Below are positions 38,803 to 47,791 of a stretch of DNA of 64,000 nt, one piece after another. The translations under genes and the position numbers were made by a program. How positions within the stretch are numbered: position 1 is the first letter of the stretch; the number at the start of each line of letters is the position of its first letter. This DNA is from Luteimonas galliterrae (lineage in GTDB: Bacteria; Pseudomonadota; Gammaproteobacteria; Xanthomonadales; Xanthomonadaceae): assembly GCF_023374055.1 (NCBI RefSeq), contig NZ_JAMBEP010000001.1, positions 1,736,001 to 1,800,000 of the forward strand, given 5' to 3'. The notes below the pieces were generated by a model. The model did no database searches and was not told where the DNA came from. It worked only from the letters and a program-made list of their open reading frames with translations.

Positions 38803-39078
38803 ATGCGCCTGACCTGGGCTCTCGCCGTCGGGCTGGCATTCGGCATCGGCCTGGCCTGGTGGCTTTCGCGAGACACGCCCGAAGAGGCCGCGCGCAAGCA
38901 GGCCCGCGCCGAGCGCGCGGCCGCGGCCAACGCCGAAGACGCCAGGCCGGTGTTGTACCGATGGGTCGACGCCGATGGCGTGGTGCAGCTGACCGACAAG
39001 CCGCCCAAGGGCCGCAAATACAAGAAAATCGATATGAATCCGCAGCCTGGCATGCAGGTCGACGGCAGCCGTCAATAG
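38803..39078 (+). CDS. Small membrane-anchored DUF4124 protein
   Basis: A 91-residue protein with an N-terminal membrane helix (LTWALAVGLAFGIGLAWWL), a charged helical linker of about 25 residues rich in A, R and E, and a compact DUF4124 core, VLYRWVDADGVVQLTDKPPKGRKYKKID. The two tandem DUF4124 genes look like relatives, one secreted and one anchored. No function can be assigned. Confidence 0.78.
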   Translation: MRLTWALAVGLAFGIGLAWWLSRDTPEEAARKQARAERAAAANAEDARPVLYRWVDADGVVQLTDKPPKGRKYKKIDMNPQPGMQVDGSRQ

Positions 39079-39126
39079 CTACGTTTGTTTTTGCGGGGGG
39101 CTTCAGCCCCGATTGAGACGTAGGAC

Positions 39127-39205
39127 GTAGCCCGGGTAAGCGCAGCGCACCCGGGACCACGTCGCGGCGCGTTCCCGGGTGCGCTGCGCTTACCCGGGCT
39201 GCGCC
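39127..39205. repeat. Second member of the tagcccgggtaagcgcagcg inverted repeat
   Basis: The arms at 39127-39155 and 39174-39202 match the element at 14045-14132. The loop sequence differs. It lies between the DUF4124 gene and proS. Confidence 0.85.
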
Positions 39206-39276
39206 CTTCCCATAGTTCCAGTGACACGCTTTGCTGCATGGCACAATGCCAGGCCCTGTTCCATGAAGCCGCACCG

Positions 39277-40971
39277 ATGCGCCTGTCGCGATTCCACCTG
39301 CACACCACCAAGGAAACCCCCGCCGACGCGGAGATCGCCAGCCACCGGCTGATGCTGCGCGCCGGCATGCTGCGCAAGCACGCCGCCGGCCTGTACACCT
39401 GGTCGCCGCTGGGCCTGCGCGTGCTGCGCAAGGTCGAGCGCGTCGTGCGCGAGGAAATGGATCGCGCCGGCGCGATCGAAGTGTCGATGCCGACCATCCA
39501 GCCGCGCGAGCTGTGGGAAGAGACCGGTCGCTGGGAAAAGTTCGGCGGCCAGCTGCTCAAGATCAAGGACCGCAAGGACGCCGAATATTGCTACGCGCCC
39601 ACCGCGGAAGAAGTGATCACCGATTTCGCCCGCGGCGAACTGTCCAGCTACAAGCAGCTGCCGGTCAACTTCTACCAGGTGCAGACCAAGTTCCGCGACG
39701 AGATCCGCCCGCGCTTCGGCGTGATGCGCGCGCGCGAATTCCTGATGAAGGACGCGTACTCGTTCCACCTGACCGACGAGGACCTGGCGCGCGAGTACCA
39801 GAACATGCACGCGGCCTATAGCCGCATCTTCGCGCGATTGGGCCTGAAGTTCCGCGCGGTGCAGGCGGATTCCGGCGCGATCGGCGGCGACGCTTCGCAG
39901 GAATTCCACGTGTTGGCGGATTCGGGCGAGGACTCGATCGCGTTCTCCACCGGTTCGGACTACGCCGCCAACATCGAAGCCGCGCAGGCCGCCGCGCCCG
40001 GCGCGCGTCCTGCGGCGGGCGAAGCGATGCGCAAGGTCGACACGCCCACGCAGAAGACCTGCGAGGACGTTGCCGCATTGCTAGGCATCGCACTGGCGCG
40101 CACCGTGAAGTCCGTGGCGGTGATGACGGACGACGGTTTCGTGCTCGCGCTGGTGCGCGGCGACCATGCGGTCAACGAGATCAAGCTGCGCAAAGCGCCG
40201 GGCCTGGGCGATTATCGCCTGGCGACCGAAGCCGAAATCCTCGAGTACCTGGGCAGCGAGCCCGGTTTCCTCGGCCCGATCGGCGCGAAGCAGGCGATCC
40301 GCGTGATCGCCGACCGCGAAGTCGCGGCCATGGCCGATTTCGTGGTCGGCGCCAACGAGGCCGGCTACCACCTCGCCGGCGTCAACTGGGGCCGCGACCT
40401 GCCCGAGCCGGAAATCGTGGCCGACATCCGCAACGTGGTCGAAGGCGACCGCGCCATCGACGGCGGCGAGCTGCGCCTGGCGCGCGGCATCGAGGTGGGC
40501 CATGTATTCCAGCTCGGCCGCAAGTACGCCGAAGCGATGAACGCGACCGTGCTGGACGAAAACGGCAAGGCGGCGACGATGTCGATGGGTTGCTACGGCA
40601 TCGGCGTGAGCCGGATCGTGGCCGCGGCCATCGAACAGAACCACGACGAGGCCGGCATCCTCTGGCCCGAGCCGATGGCGCCGTGGCGCGTGGCGGTGTG
40701 CGTGATCAATCCGAAGAACGATGCGAACGTGTCCGCCGCTGCCGAAGCCCTGTACGACGAGTTGAACGCGGCCGGCATAGAAACGGCGCTGGACGACCGC
40801 GGCCTGCGCCCCGGCGCGATGTTCGCCGACATCGAACTGATCGGCATTCCGCATCGCGTGGTGGTGTCCGAGCGCGGGCTTGCGGCGGGCACGTTCGAAT
40901 ACCGCGCACGCAGCGCCGGCGAATCCGAAAACCTGGATCGCACGGCATTGTTCGCCAAGTTGACCCGCTGA
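39277..40971 (+). CDS. proS: Prolyl-tRNA synthetase, bacterial type
   Basis: Class II synthetase that charges tRNA-Pro. The 564-residue protein has motif 1 around [20 protein letters not shown], motif 2 with [26 protein letters not shown], the editing insertion between motifs 2 and 3 (about residues 225-400), motif 3 with [16 protein letters not shown], and an anticodon-binding domain ([18 protein letters not shown]). The ATG at 39277 starts [15 protein letters not shown], the usual N-terminus. A repeat-filled gap follows. Confidence 0.96.
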   Translation: MRLSRFHLHTTKETPADAEIASHRLMLRAGMLRKHAAGLYTWSPLGLRVLRKVERVVREEMDRAGAIEVSMPTIQPRELWEETGRWEKFGGQLLKIKDRKDAEYCYAPTAEEVITDFARGELSSYKQLPVNFYQVQTKFRDEIRPRFGVMRAREFLMKDAYSFHLTDEDLAREYQNMHAAYSRIFARLGLKFRAVQADSGAIGGDASQEFHVLADSGEDSIAFSTGSDYAANIEAAQAAAPGARPAAGEAMRKVDTPTQKTCEDVAALLGIALARTVKSVAVMTDDGFVLALVRGDHAVNEIKLRKAPGLGDYRLATEAEILEYLGSEPGFLGPIGAKQAIRVIADREVAAMADFVVGANEAGYHLAGVNWGRDLPEPEIVADIRNVVEGDRAIDGGELRLARGIEVGHVFQLGRKYAEAMNATVLDENGKAATMSMGCYGIGVSRIVAAAIEQNHDEAGILWPEPMAPWRVAVCVINPKNDANVSAAAEALYDELNAAGIETALDDRGLRPGAMFADIELIGIPHRVVVSERGLAAGTFEYRARSAGESENLDRTALFAKLTR

Positions 40972-41146
40972 CCGCGCGACAAGACGCCCCGCTCTTGTAG
41001 AGCGGGATTTGCTCCGCTGCTGTTGCTTTCAGGCCGTCATCCCCGCGAAGGCGGGACTGCGGAGGCCAAAGGCCGTAGCGAACATCTGCGTCAGCGGATG
41101 GCCCGGAGGGCGAGCGAAGCGAGTAACCCAGCGCCTTGGCTTGTCT

Positions 41147-41185
41147 CCCCCTCTTTGAAAAAGAGGGGCCGGGGGAGATTTGCTG
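41147..41185 (+). repeat. Half copy of the ctttgaaaaagaggg repeat
   Basis: One arm of the repeat seen complete at 17183-17290, here leading into the composite element. The segment 40990-41140 before it has gagcgggatttgctccgctg and gtcatccccgcgaaggcggg palindromes. Confidence 0.6.
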
Positions 41186-41195
41186 TTGCTCTGTA

Positions 41196-41946
41196 GCGCG
41201 GAGCTTGCTCCGCTGCCCTTGCTTGGGGGTTCTCGCGACCTGCCGGCCCTTCGGGCCGGGGTTTCGTCCGCTAAAACCGCGGCCGACTTACTTTCTTTTT
41301 GTGGGGCCCAAAAAGAGAAGTCACCAAAGAAAAAGGGCCTTTGGAAGGTGTCCCGGCAAGGGGTTACCCCGTGTTCTTGGCCACCGCTCGCCAGCCCTCG
41401 GGATTCCTCCGTCGCTTCGACATTCAGATCCGAGGCGATCGACAAGAACTACTCCTTAGCGCAACTCCGCAAAAGCCACGTCACCCATAGGCTGCGAATC
41501 AAAATCTAGTACCTGCGTAAGAAGGTCACCTACGACGAAAGCAGGTCCGCTGGCGAACTTTCAGGTGCGACGCATCGCACCGCAGTTCAGGCCTTTTCTT
41601 TGGTTACTTTCTTTGGGCCAACAAAGAAAGTGACCCGGCGCAGCCGGAAGCTTTTGTCCATGGCGCGAGTCGCAGCGCAAGCCGCCAGGACGCGGGCCTG
41701 GATCCCGGCCTTCGCCGGGATGACGGCTGAGGGGCAAGGGCAAGAGCAACATGGGTCCCAGCGTTCGCTGGGATGACGGCATGAGAGCGAACGGCTTAAG
41801 AGCTAACGGCCAAAGAGCGAAGTGCTTAAGAGCGAAGTGCTTAAGAGCGAAGTGCTTAAGAGCGAAGGGCTAAGAGCGAAGGGCAGCGGGGCAAGCCCCC
41901 TCTGCAAAGGCGGAGCAAAGGCAGCGGAGCGGGCGCCGCCCTACAG
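41196..41946 (+). repeat. Composite dispersed repeat, copy D
   Basis: This is the main part of the 985-base gap between convergent proS and the ThrE-like gene. It has the GC-rich leader, the first hairpin (actttctttttgtggggccc paired with aaaaagagaagt, 41290-), the core, the second hairpin (about 41602-41637), REP palindromes (41698-41722 and 41750-41776), and about seven units of the 15-bp tandem repeat (41784-41883). Its tail ends in gagcggg palindromes next to the exporter stop. Confidence 0.85.
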
Positions 41947-41956
41947 AGCCGAGGGG

Positions 41957-43204
41957 TCAGAGATTGCGACGGGCGGGCACCAACAGGTTGCCGATCAGCA
42001 AGCCCGCGATCAGCGCGAGCAGAATGTTCAGCACCGTCATCAATGCCGCATGGCCGACATCCAGGCTCTGCTGCTGTATCAGGCTCAACAACCCGCGCAG
42101 GCTCGTACTGCCCGGCACCAGCATGATGATGCCGGGCACCCGGATCAGCGCACCAGGCCGCTGCCCCCAGCGCGCATACGCATTGCCGGCGGCCGTGAGC
42201 GTCAGCGCAGCCAAGAAGATGCCGACCGGACTGCCCCAGGCGTCGCCGGCGAAGCGCGATACCAGATAGCCGGTGGCCGCAGCCAACATCACGATCGGAT
42301 AGTCGCGGCGATGCGCGCGGAACAGCACCGCGAACGCGAACGCCGCCAGCACCAGCGCCCCGCCTTCCACCCACACCGGCTGCGACCGCAGGCTGCGCAC
42401 CGCCGGCTCGATGCCGAGCAATTGCGCCACGGTCAACGCGATCATCGTGCCGATGGCCAATTTGAGGACGATCATCAGCGCGCCGGCAAAACGTGCAGTG
42501 CCGGAGACCAAGTGCTGGCTGGCCAACTCGTTGACCGCATTGGTCAGCGCCAAGCCCGGCAGCAGCACGATAAGCGCCGCGATGATCACCGTGTTCAGAT
42601 TCAATGCGCCGACATAGGCCGCGACCAGGATCGCGATGGCGCTGGCCAGCATCGCCGCGATCGCATCGCTGGCTTCCTTCAGCCGCGGTCGCGATTCCGA
42701 CCATTGCTCCAGCGCGCCGATGCACAAGCCGGTCAGGCCGGCCGTAGCGATATCCAGCCAGGGCAGGCGCAGCAAGCCCGCGACGGCCGCAGCCGCCAGG
42801 CCGAACGCGAATATCTGCATCGCCCGCCAGCGCACGCTCGGCTGGCGGTCCAGCCGCTGCAACGCGGCTTGGCCGCCGGCCAGGTCCAGGCGGCCGTCCA
42901 TCACCTCCTCGGCGATGCGATCGGCCTCGCACAGCTTGTAGAGATCGGTCTGGCCCGGCGCCAGCCTGACCACGCGGGTGGTGTCGGTGTCGCCCGGCGG
43001 CCGCGAGGGATCGCTGAACGACAGGATCATGCCGGTCGGATTGGACCACGGCTGGCAATCCAGTTTCAGCTTCTGCGCGACCGCCACCACCGCGGCTTCC
43101 AGCCGTTGCGCCGTGGTGCCGTAGCTGTGCAGCCGGGCGGCCAGGTCGACGACGAATTCGACGCGTGCGGCGTAACGTTCGCTGGCGGGAGAAAAGATCG
43201 ACAC
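41957..43204 (-). CDS. Threonine/serine exporter family protein (ThrE type)
   Basis: A 415-residue membrane protein with the two modules of ThrE fused in one chain. The N-terminal ThrE_1 module carries LHSYGTTAQRLEAAVVAVAQ, then about five helices follow (TVIIAALIVLLPGLALTNAVNELA). The C-terminal ThrE_2 module has LAAATGYLVSRFAGDAWGSPVG and IRVPGIIMLVPGSTSLRGLLSL. It is expected to export small amino acids by the proton gradient, but the substrate is not proven. The start is the GTG at 43204. It is divergent from the mlaE-like operon. Confidence 0.87.
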   Translation of the reverse strand: MSIFSPASERYAARVEFVVDLAARLHSYGTTAQRLEAAVVAVAQKLKLDCQPWSNPTGMILSFSDPSRPPGDTDTTRVVRLAPGQTDLYKLCEADRIAEEVMDGRLDLAGGQAALQRLDRQPSVRWRAMQIFAFGLAAAAVAGLLRLPWLDIATAGLTGLCIGALEQWSESRPRLKEASDAIAAMLASAIAILVAAYVGALNLNTVIIAALIVLLPGLALTNAVNELASQHLVSGTARFAGALMIVLKLAIGTMIALTVAQLLGIEPAVRSLRSQPVWVEGGALVLAAFAFAVLFRAHRRDYPIVMLAAATGYLVSRFAGDAWGSPVGIFLAALTLTAAGNAYARWGQRPGALIRVPGIIMLVPGSTSLRGLLSLIQQQSLDVGHAALMTVLNILLALIAGLLIGNLLVPARRNL

Positions 43205-43318
43205 GCGCGGGCGGTCCGGATACGGGAAAGCGACAGGATCGCATGCCGACTGCGGGGACGCAGCCGGACCGGGGACGGATAGCCGTATTCACGCCGCCCG
43301 TGGGAAACTCCGCCCGGA

Positions 43319-44440
43319 ATGCCCGCCTCCAACGCCAACGCCGAACCGCAGATCACCGTCGACGACGGCGACGACGGCCGTCTGCGCCTGCGCGGCCGCT
43401 GGACGCTGCGCTTCGCCGGCCATATCGCCGAGGCGCTGCGCGGCGCGCCCGAAGGCGCGCGATCGATCGACGCCAGCGCCATCGACCGCCTCGACTCGGC
43501 CGGCGTGCTGCTGCTGTTGCGCTTCCTGCGCCGGCGCGGCCTGGACTACGACGCGATCGTATTCCGCGAGGATCACCGAGCCCTGGTCGCCGCGATCGAA
43601 GACGTCGCCGACGACCGCCCGCGCAAGAAGCGCGACTACGGCTTCGAAGCCGCCCTCGCCCGCCTGGGCATGGCGGTGCAGGACAACTGGAACGAAATCA
43701 TCGCGCTGGTCAGCTTCATGGGCGAGAACCTGGCCAAAATGGTGCGGATGTTCAAGGAGCCGCGCCGCTTCCGCCCGACCGCGACCGTCTTCCACATGGA
43801 ACAGGTGGGCCTGGATGCGGTGCCGCTGGTGGTGCTGCTCTCTTTCCTGGTCGGCGCGGTGATCGCTTTCCTGGGTTCGAACATCCTGGCCGACTTCGGC
43901 GCGACCATTTTCGTGGTCGAGCTGGTCAGCATCGCCTTCCTGCGAGAATTCGGCGTGCTGCTGACTGCGATCATCCTCGCCGGCCGCACCGCCAGCGCGT
44001 TCACCGCGCAGATCGGCGCCATGGTCAGCCGCGAAGAGGTGGACGCGATCCGCACCCTGGGCCTGGATCCGATCGACCTGCTGGTGCTGCCGCGCGTGAT
44101 CGCGCTGCTGATCATGCTGCCGCTGCTGACCTTCATCGCCATGGTGTCCGGTTTGGCCGGAGGCCTGACCGTCGGCGCTTTCAGCCTGGACATCCCGCCG
44201 CAGGCGTATTTGGCGCGCATGCAGGATACGTTCCAGATGCGGCACATGTGGGTAGGCTTGTCGAAGGCGCCGATCTTCGCCCTGCTGATCGCTTTGATCG
44301 GCTGCCTGGAAGGCCTGCAAGTGCAAGGCACGGCGCAGTCGGTCGGCGAACGCACCACGTCCAGCGTGGTGCAGACGATCTCGCTGGTGATCGTGCTCGA
44401 TGCGATCGCCGCGATCTGGTACATGCAGATGGGTTGGTGA
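43319..44440 (+). CDS. mlaE: Mla-type lipid ABC transporter permease with fused N-terminal STAS domain
   Basis: A 373-residue fusion. Residues 1-100 form a STAS (MlaB-like) domain with RGRWTLRFAGHIAEAL and IDASAIDRLDSAGVLLLLRFLRRRG. Residues 120-373 form the MlaE permease: VPLVVLLSFLVGAVIAFLGS, FLREFGVLLTAIILAGRTASAFTAQIGAM with the conserved EQxxA-like loop (VSREEVDAIRTLGLDPIDLLVLPRV), and about five helices. In E. coli MlaB and MlaE are separate. The stop overlaps the ATPase start (TGATG), so they are co-translated. The system should move phospholipids between the membranes. Confidence 0.9.
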   Translation: MPASNANAEPQITVDDGDDGRLRLRGRWTLRFAGHIAEALRGAPEGARSIDASAIDRLDSAGVLLLLRFLRRRGLDYDAIVFREDHRALVAAIEDVADDRPRKKRDYGFEAALARLGMAVQDNWNEIIALVSFMGENLAKMVRMFKEPRRFRPTATVFHMEQVGLDAVPLVVLLSFLVGAVIAFLGSNILADFGATIFVVELVSIAFLREFGVLLTAIILAGRTASAFTAQIGAMVSREEVDAIRTLGLDPIDLLVLPRVIALLIMLPLLTFIAMVSGLAGGLTVGAFSLDIPPQAYLARMQDTFQMRHMWVGLSKAPIFALLIALIGCLEGLQVQGTAQSVGERTTSSVVQTISLVIVLDAIAAIWYMQMGW

Positions 44441-45273
44441 TGGCACGACACGACGACAACGAAGAACCGATCGTCTCCGTGCGCGGCCTGGTCAACCGCT
44501 TCGGCGAACAGGTCGTCCACGACGGGCTGGACCTGGACGTGCGCCGCGGCGAGATCCTCGGCGTGGTCGGCGGTTCGGGCACCGGCAAGTCGGTGCTGAT
44601 GCGCTCGATCCTGGCGCTGCGCCGGCCGGACGAAGGGAAGATCGAAGTGCTGGGCGTGGATGCGCGTTCGGACGATCCCGCCGATCGCCGCCACATCGAA
44701 CGCAATACCGGGGTGCTGTTCCAGGATGGCGCATTGTTCTCGTCGCTGACCGTCGGCGAGAACGTGCAGGTGCCGCTGAAGGAATACTACCCGCACATGG
44801 CCGACTCGCTGCGCTACGAGCTGTCGCTGTTGAAGGTGAAATTGTCGGGATTGCCGGCCGATGCGCTGGACAAGCTGCCCTCGCAGCTCTCCGGCGGCAT
44901 GCGCAAGCGCGCCGGCCTGGCGCGCGCGTTGGCGCTGGACCCGCCGCTGCTGTTCCTTGACGAGCCCACCGCCGGCCTGGACCCGATCGGCGCGGCCGCC
45001 TTCGACCAGCTGATCAAGACCCTGCAGCAGGCGCTGGGGCTGACCGTGTTCCTGATCACACACGATCTCGACACGCTATACGCTATCTGCGACCGGATCG
45101 CGGTATTGGCCGACCGCAAGGTGATCGCCGTGGCGCCGATGGCGGAAGTGGAAAAGCTAGAACATCCGTGGGCGCACGAATATTTCCACGGCCCGCGCGC
45201 GCGCGCGGCCCAGGACGCCCGCGAACGCGAAGCCCGCAACAACGGGCAGCGCACCCAGACACAGGCGATGTGA
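44440..45273 (+). CDS. mlaF: Mla-type ABC transporter ATP-binding protein
   Basis: A 277-residue ATPase of the MlaF family: Walker A VVGGSGTGKSVLMRSIL (about residues 40-56), Q-loop GVLFQDGALFSSLTV, signature LSGGMRKRAGLARAL, Walker B LLFLDEPTAGLD and switch histidine in LITHDLDTLYAICDRIAVL. The C-terminal extension after residue 250 is rich in R and A. It powers the fused STAS-permease whose stop codon it overlaps. Only two bases separate it from the MCE gene. Confidence 0.93.
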   Translation: MARHDDNEEPIVSVRGLVNRFGEQVVHDGLDLDVRRGEILGVVGGSGTGKSVLMRSILALRRPDEGKIEVLGVDARSDDPADRRHIERNTGVLFQDGALFSSLTVGENVQVPLKEYYPHMADSLRYELSLLKVKLSGLPADALDKLPSQLSGGMRKRAGLARALALDPPLLFLDEPTAGLDPIGAAAFDQLIKTLQQALGLTVFLITHDLDTLYAICDRIAVLADRKVIAVAPMAEVEKLEHPWAHEYFHGPRARAAQDAREREARNNGQRTQTQAM

Positions 45274-45275
45274 CG

Positions 45276-46202
45276 ATGGAAACCAAAGCCAACTACGTGC
45301 TGATCGGCGCCTTCACCATCGCGGTGGCGATCTTCGGCCTGCTGTTCGCGCTGTGGGCCGCCAAATACTCTTCGGAAAAAAGCTTCCAGGAGTACGACGT
45401 GGTCTTCAACGAGCCGGTCACCGGCCTGACCGAAGGCAGCAGCGTGCAATACAACGGCATCGCGGTCGGCACGGTGCAGGAACTGCGGCTGGCGCCGAAC
45501 GATCCGCGCCAGGTCATCGCGCGGCTCAAGTTGCAGGCCGACGCGCCGGTGAAGACCGACACCACCGCCAAGCTGTCGATGACCAGCCTCACGGGCAGCC
45601 CGATCATCCAGCTCACCGGCGGCGACCCGCGCAGCCCGCCGCTGCGCGAGACGTCCGACCGCGAAGTGCCGGTAATCCGCACCCAGCCGTCCGCGCTGCA
45701 GAACATCGCCGATACCGCCAACCGCCTGGTCGAGCGCATGGATCAGGTGCTGAGCGAGGAGAACGTCAAGCGTATCGCGCAGACGCTGGAGAACATCGAA
45801 ACGCTGACCGGTTCGATCGCCGACCAGCGCGAAGACCTGCGCGCGCTGATCGTCAACGCGCGCCAGTCCAGCGAGCAGCTGTCCAAGACGCTGGCCACCA
45901 CCGACCGCGCGGTGAACAACGTGGACCGCGAACTGGTGCAGAAGCTGCCGGGCCTGATCGCCAAGCTCGACAGCACCCTCACCCGGCTGGATTCGGCCGC
46001 CAACGGCGCCAACAACATCCTCAGCGAGAACCGCACGGCCATCCACAGCTTCGCCAGCGACGGATTGGGCCAGCTCGGGCCGACGTTGGGCGAACTGCGT
46101 TCGCTGATCCGCGACCTGCGCAGGGTCAGCGATCGCCTGGATGCCAACCCGGCGCGTTATCTGCTCGGCCGCGACGCCCCCAAGGAGTTCGAACCTAAAT
46201 GA
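45276..46202 (+). CDS. mlaD: MCE domain protein (MlaD-like)
   Basis: Periplasm-facing substrate-binding subunit anchored by one helix (YVLIGAFTIAVAIFGLLFALWAA, about residues 6-28). The MCE domain covers about residues 40-120, with YDVVFNEPVTGLTEGSSVQYNGIAVGTV and TGSPIIQLTGG. After residue 150 a long helical region (IADTANRLVERMDQVLSEENVKRI) could form a needle or ring-stacking helix. It is longer than E. coli MlaD (183 residues) and closer in shape to PqiB/LetB or plant TGD2-like proteins. Its stop overlaps the start of the lipoprotein gene (ATGA). Confidence 0.9.
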   Translation: METKANYVLIGAFTIAVAIFGLLFALWAAKYSSEKSFQEYDVVFNEPVTGLTEGSSVQYNGIAVGTVQELRLAPNDPRQVIARLKLQADAPVKTDTTAKLSMTSLTGSPIIQLTGGDPRSPPLRETSDREVPVIRTQPSALQNIADTANRLVERMDQVLSEENVKRIAQTLENIETLTGSIADQREDLRALIVNARQSSEQLSKTLATTDRAVNNVDRELVQKLPGLIAKLDSTLTRLDSAANGANNILSENRTAIHSFASDGLGQLGPTLGELRSLIRDLRRVSDRLDANPARYLLGRDAPKEFEPK

Positions 46203-46885
46203 CTACCGGAATCGGGAATCGGGAATCGGGAATCGCAAAACGCGCCGCTTGCGCGACGTTCGCATTGTTGGTGGCGGTCTCGCTGCCGGCGTGTTCGATC
46301 CTCGGCAACGGATCGCCGCGCGACCGCGCCAGCATCTATGCGCCCGATCCGCGCATCCAGGCCGATCCCGCCTGGCCCGACGTGACCTGGCAGCTGGCCA
46401 TCGCGCCGGCCACGGCCTCGCGGACCAGCGACACCTTGCGCATCGCGGTGCGGCCGACGCCCGGCGAGATCCAGGTCTACCGCGGCGCAAGCTGGGCCAA
46501 GACGCCGACCGACATGCTGGAGGATGCCGTGCTGCGCGGACTGGAGGACTCAGGCAAGATCCCCGCGGTCGCTCGCCAGGGCAGCGGCATCGCCGCGGAC
46601 TTCAAGCTGGTGATGGATCTGCGCCGCTTCGAAGCCGACTACGCCGGCCGCGCGGCGCCGACCGCGACCGTCGAGGTCAATGCCAAGCTGCTGCACAGCA
46701 TCGACCAGCAGGTGGTGGCCTCGCGCACTTTCCTGGCGACGCACGCCGCGGCCAGTACCGCCGTGCAAGACGCCGCTGCGTCCTTCGAACCGGCGTTGGC
46801 GCAGATCGCACGCGATATCGACGGCTGGGTGCTGACCTCCGGAGAAGCGCATATCCGTGTCCATGGCGACGGGCGCGCGCGCTGA
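46199..46885 (+). CDS. ABC-type transport auxiliary lipoprotein (PqiC/DUF330 type)
   Basis: A 228-residue outer-membrane lipoprotein: a signal with AACATFALLVAVSLPAC and the lipobox cysteine near residue 32, then the ABC_trans_aux core (SIYAPDPRIQADPAWPDVTWQLAIAP, DTLRIAVRPTPGEIQVYRGASWAKTPTDMLEDAVLRGLEDSG and ADFKLVMDLRRFEADY). This partner is typical of Pqi systems, so the operon mixes Mla and Pqi traits. The first 15 codons contain three full gggaatc heptads. No better start exists between the heptads and the signal. Confidence 0.88.
   Translation: MTTGIGNRESGIAKRAACATFALLVAVSLPACSILGNGSPRDRASIYAPDPRIQADPAWPDVTWQLAIAPATASRTSDTLRIAVRPTPGEIQVYRGASWAKTPTDMLEDAVLRGLEDSGKIPAVARQGSGIAADFKLVMDLRRFEADYAGRAAPTATVEVNAKLLHSIDQQVVASRTFLATHAAASTAVQDAAASFEPALAQIARDIDGWVLTSGEAHIRVHGDGRAR
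46208..46234 (+). repeat. gggaatc heptad tract in the lipoprotein's first codons
   Basis: A partial ggaatc is followed by three exact gggaatc units. Seven is not a multiple of three, so gain or loss of one unit shifts the frame of the lipoprotein gene. Confidence 0.85.
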
Positions 46886-46904
46886 ATCTCTCTTCGCAAA
46901 GCGG

Positions 46905-46999
46905 CTTTTCGTAGGAGCGGCTTTAGCCGCGAGCTCTTCCCATTAGATCGCGCGAACGTGAGGGAAAGAGCTCGCGTCTGAAGCCGCTCCTACGAAGAG
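46905..46999. repeat. Inverted pair of the ggagcggctttagccgcgag repeat, left of alkB
   Basis: ttcgtaggagcggctttagc at 46909 faces its inverse ending tacgaagag at 46999. The right arm runs into alkB and supplies its stop codon. Confidence 0.85.
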
Positions 47000-47592
47000 C
47001 GGACGCCCGGAACGATCCGGCGGAAAGTGAGGTTGATCCGCGCCCCGACCGGCTTGGCCGTGCGCGGCAACGCATGCCGGTAGTTCGCCTGGGTATCGCC
47101 GCGCATCACCAGCAGACTGCCGGGCGGCAAATCGACCGCGAGCTTCACCGAGGGGTCGCGGCGCTGCTTCAGCGCGAACCGCCGCGTCGCACCCAGGCTC
47201 ACCGACGCAATCGTCGGCTGCGGGCCCAATTCGGCCTCGCTGTCGCTATGCCAACCCATCGAGTCGCTGCCGTCGCGATAGAGATTGGCCAGCACGCTGT
47301 TGAATCCGATGCCCAGTTCGAGCGACAAACGTTCGCGAATGGGCATCAGCGCATCCGGCCAGGGCCGCGGCGCGAAGCGCGAACCGGAATAGGTGTAGGC
47401 CGCGTCCGGATCGCCGATCCAGCAGCTCAACCGCGGCGAATCGACCTCGCGGCCGAACAGGCGGATGCGGTGGACTTCCCAGGGCACATGCGCCAATAGC
47501 CCAGCGAAGAGCGCCTGCGCCGCTTCGGCCGTCAACCAATGCGGATCGAAAGCGAGGTCGGCGTCGGCCAGTAGCCATGGCTTCAAGGGCAT
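46990..47592 (-). CDS. alkB: AlkB-type 2-oxoglutarate-dependent dioxygenase
   Basis: Fe(II) enzyme that repairs alkylated bases by oxidative demethylation. The 200-residue protein resembles the ABH2/AlkB-like short form. The iron ligands are in GWHSDSE (about residues 117-123) and NYRHALPR, and the 2-oxoglutarate arginines are in ARINLTFRRI. Substrate-lid residues VDSPRLSCWIGDPDAAYTYSG also fit. A TAGCGT box sits exactly six bases before the ATG. The final codons and the stop come from a dispersed repeat. The gene is bracketed by two pairs of that repeat. Confidence 0.92.
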   Translation of the reverse strand: MPLKPWLLADADLAFDPHWLTAEAAQALFAGLLAHVPWEVHRIRLFGREVDSPRLSCWIGDPDAAYTYSGSRFAPRPWPDALMPIRERLSLELGIGFNSVLANLYRDGSDSMGWHSDSEAELGPQPTIASVSLGATRRFALKQRRDPSVKLAVDLPPGSLLVMRGDTQANYRHALPRTAKPVGARINLTFRRIVPGVRSS

Positions 47593-47598
47593 GGCGCG

Positions 47599-47604
47599 AC
47601 GCTA
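47599..47604 (-). promoter_or_regulatory. -10 box, predicted leaderless start of alkB
   Basis: TAGCGT on the minus strand, then cgcgcc, then the alkB ATG at 47592. No ribosome binding site. Confidence 0.5.
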
Positions 47605-47616
47605 ACACGCCGCGGC

Positions 47617-47702
47617 TTTTCGTAAGAGCGGCTTTAGCCGCGAGCTTTGCCAGTACGATCCGGCGCCCAAGAGCTCGCGGCTAAAGCCGCTCTTACGAAA
47701 AA
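47617..47702. repeat. Inverted pair of the ggagcggctttagccgcgag repeat, right of alkB
   Basis: cgtaagagcggctttagccg at 47621 faces its inverse ending cttacgaaa about 47700. It is the partner of the pair on the other side of alkB. Confidence 0.85.
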
Positions 47703-47791
47703 CCCCAGCCGAACAATGGCCCAAGGCCCGCCATTTGCCGCCTTCACGCCAAAAACGCGACAATCGCGGCCATGCAAGCCGGGCTGCCAGC

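Noticed and set aside
41784-41883. CRISPR-like array in the 15-bp tandem repeats
   Set aside because: Units are directly adjacent with no spacers and are far too short; no cas genes nearby.
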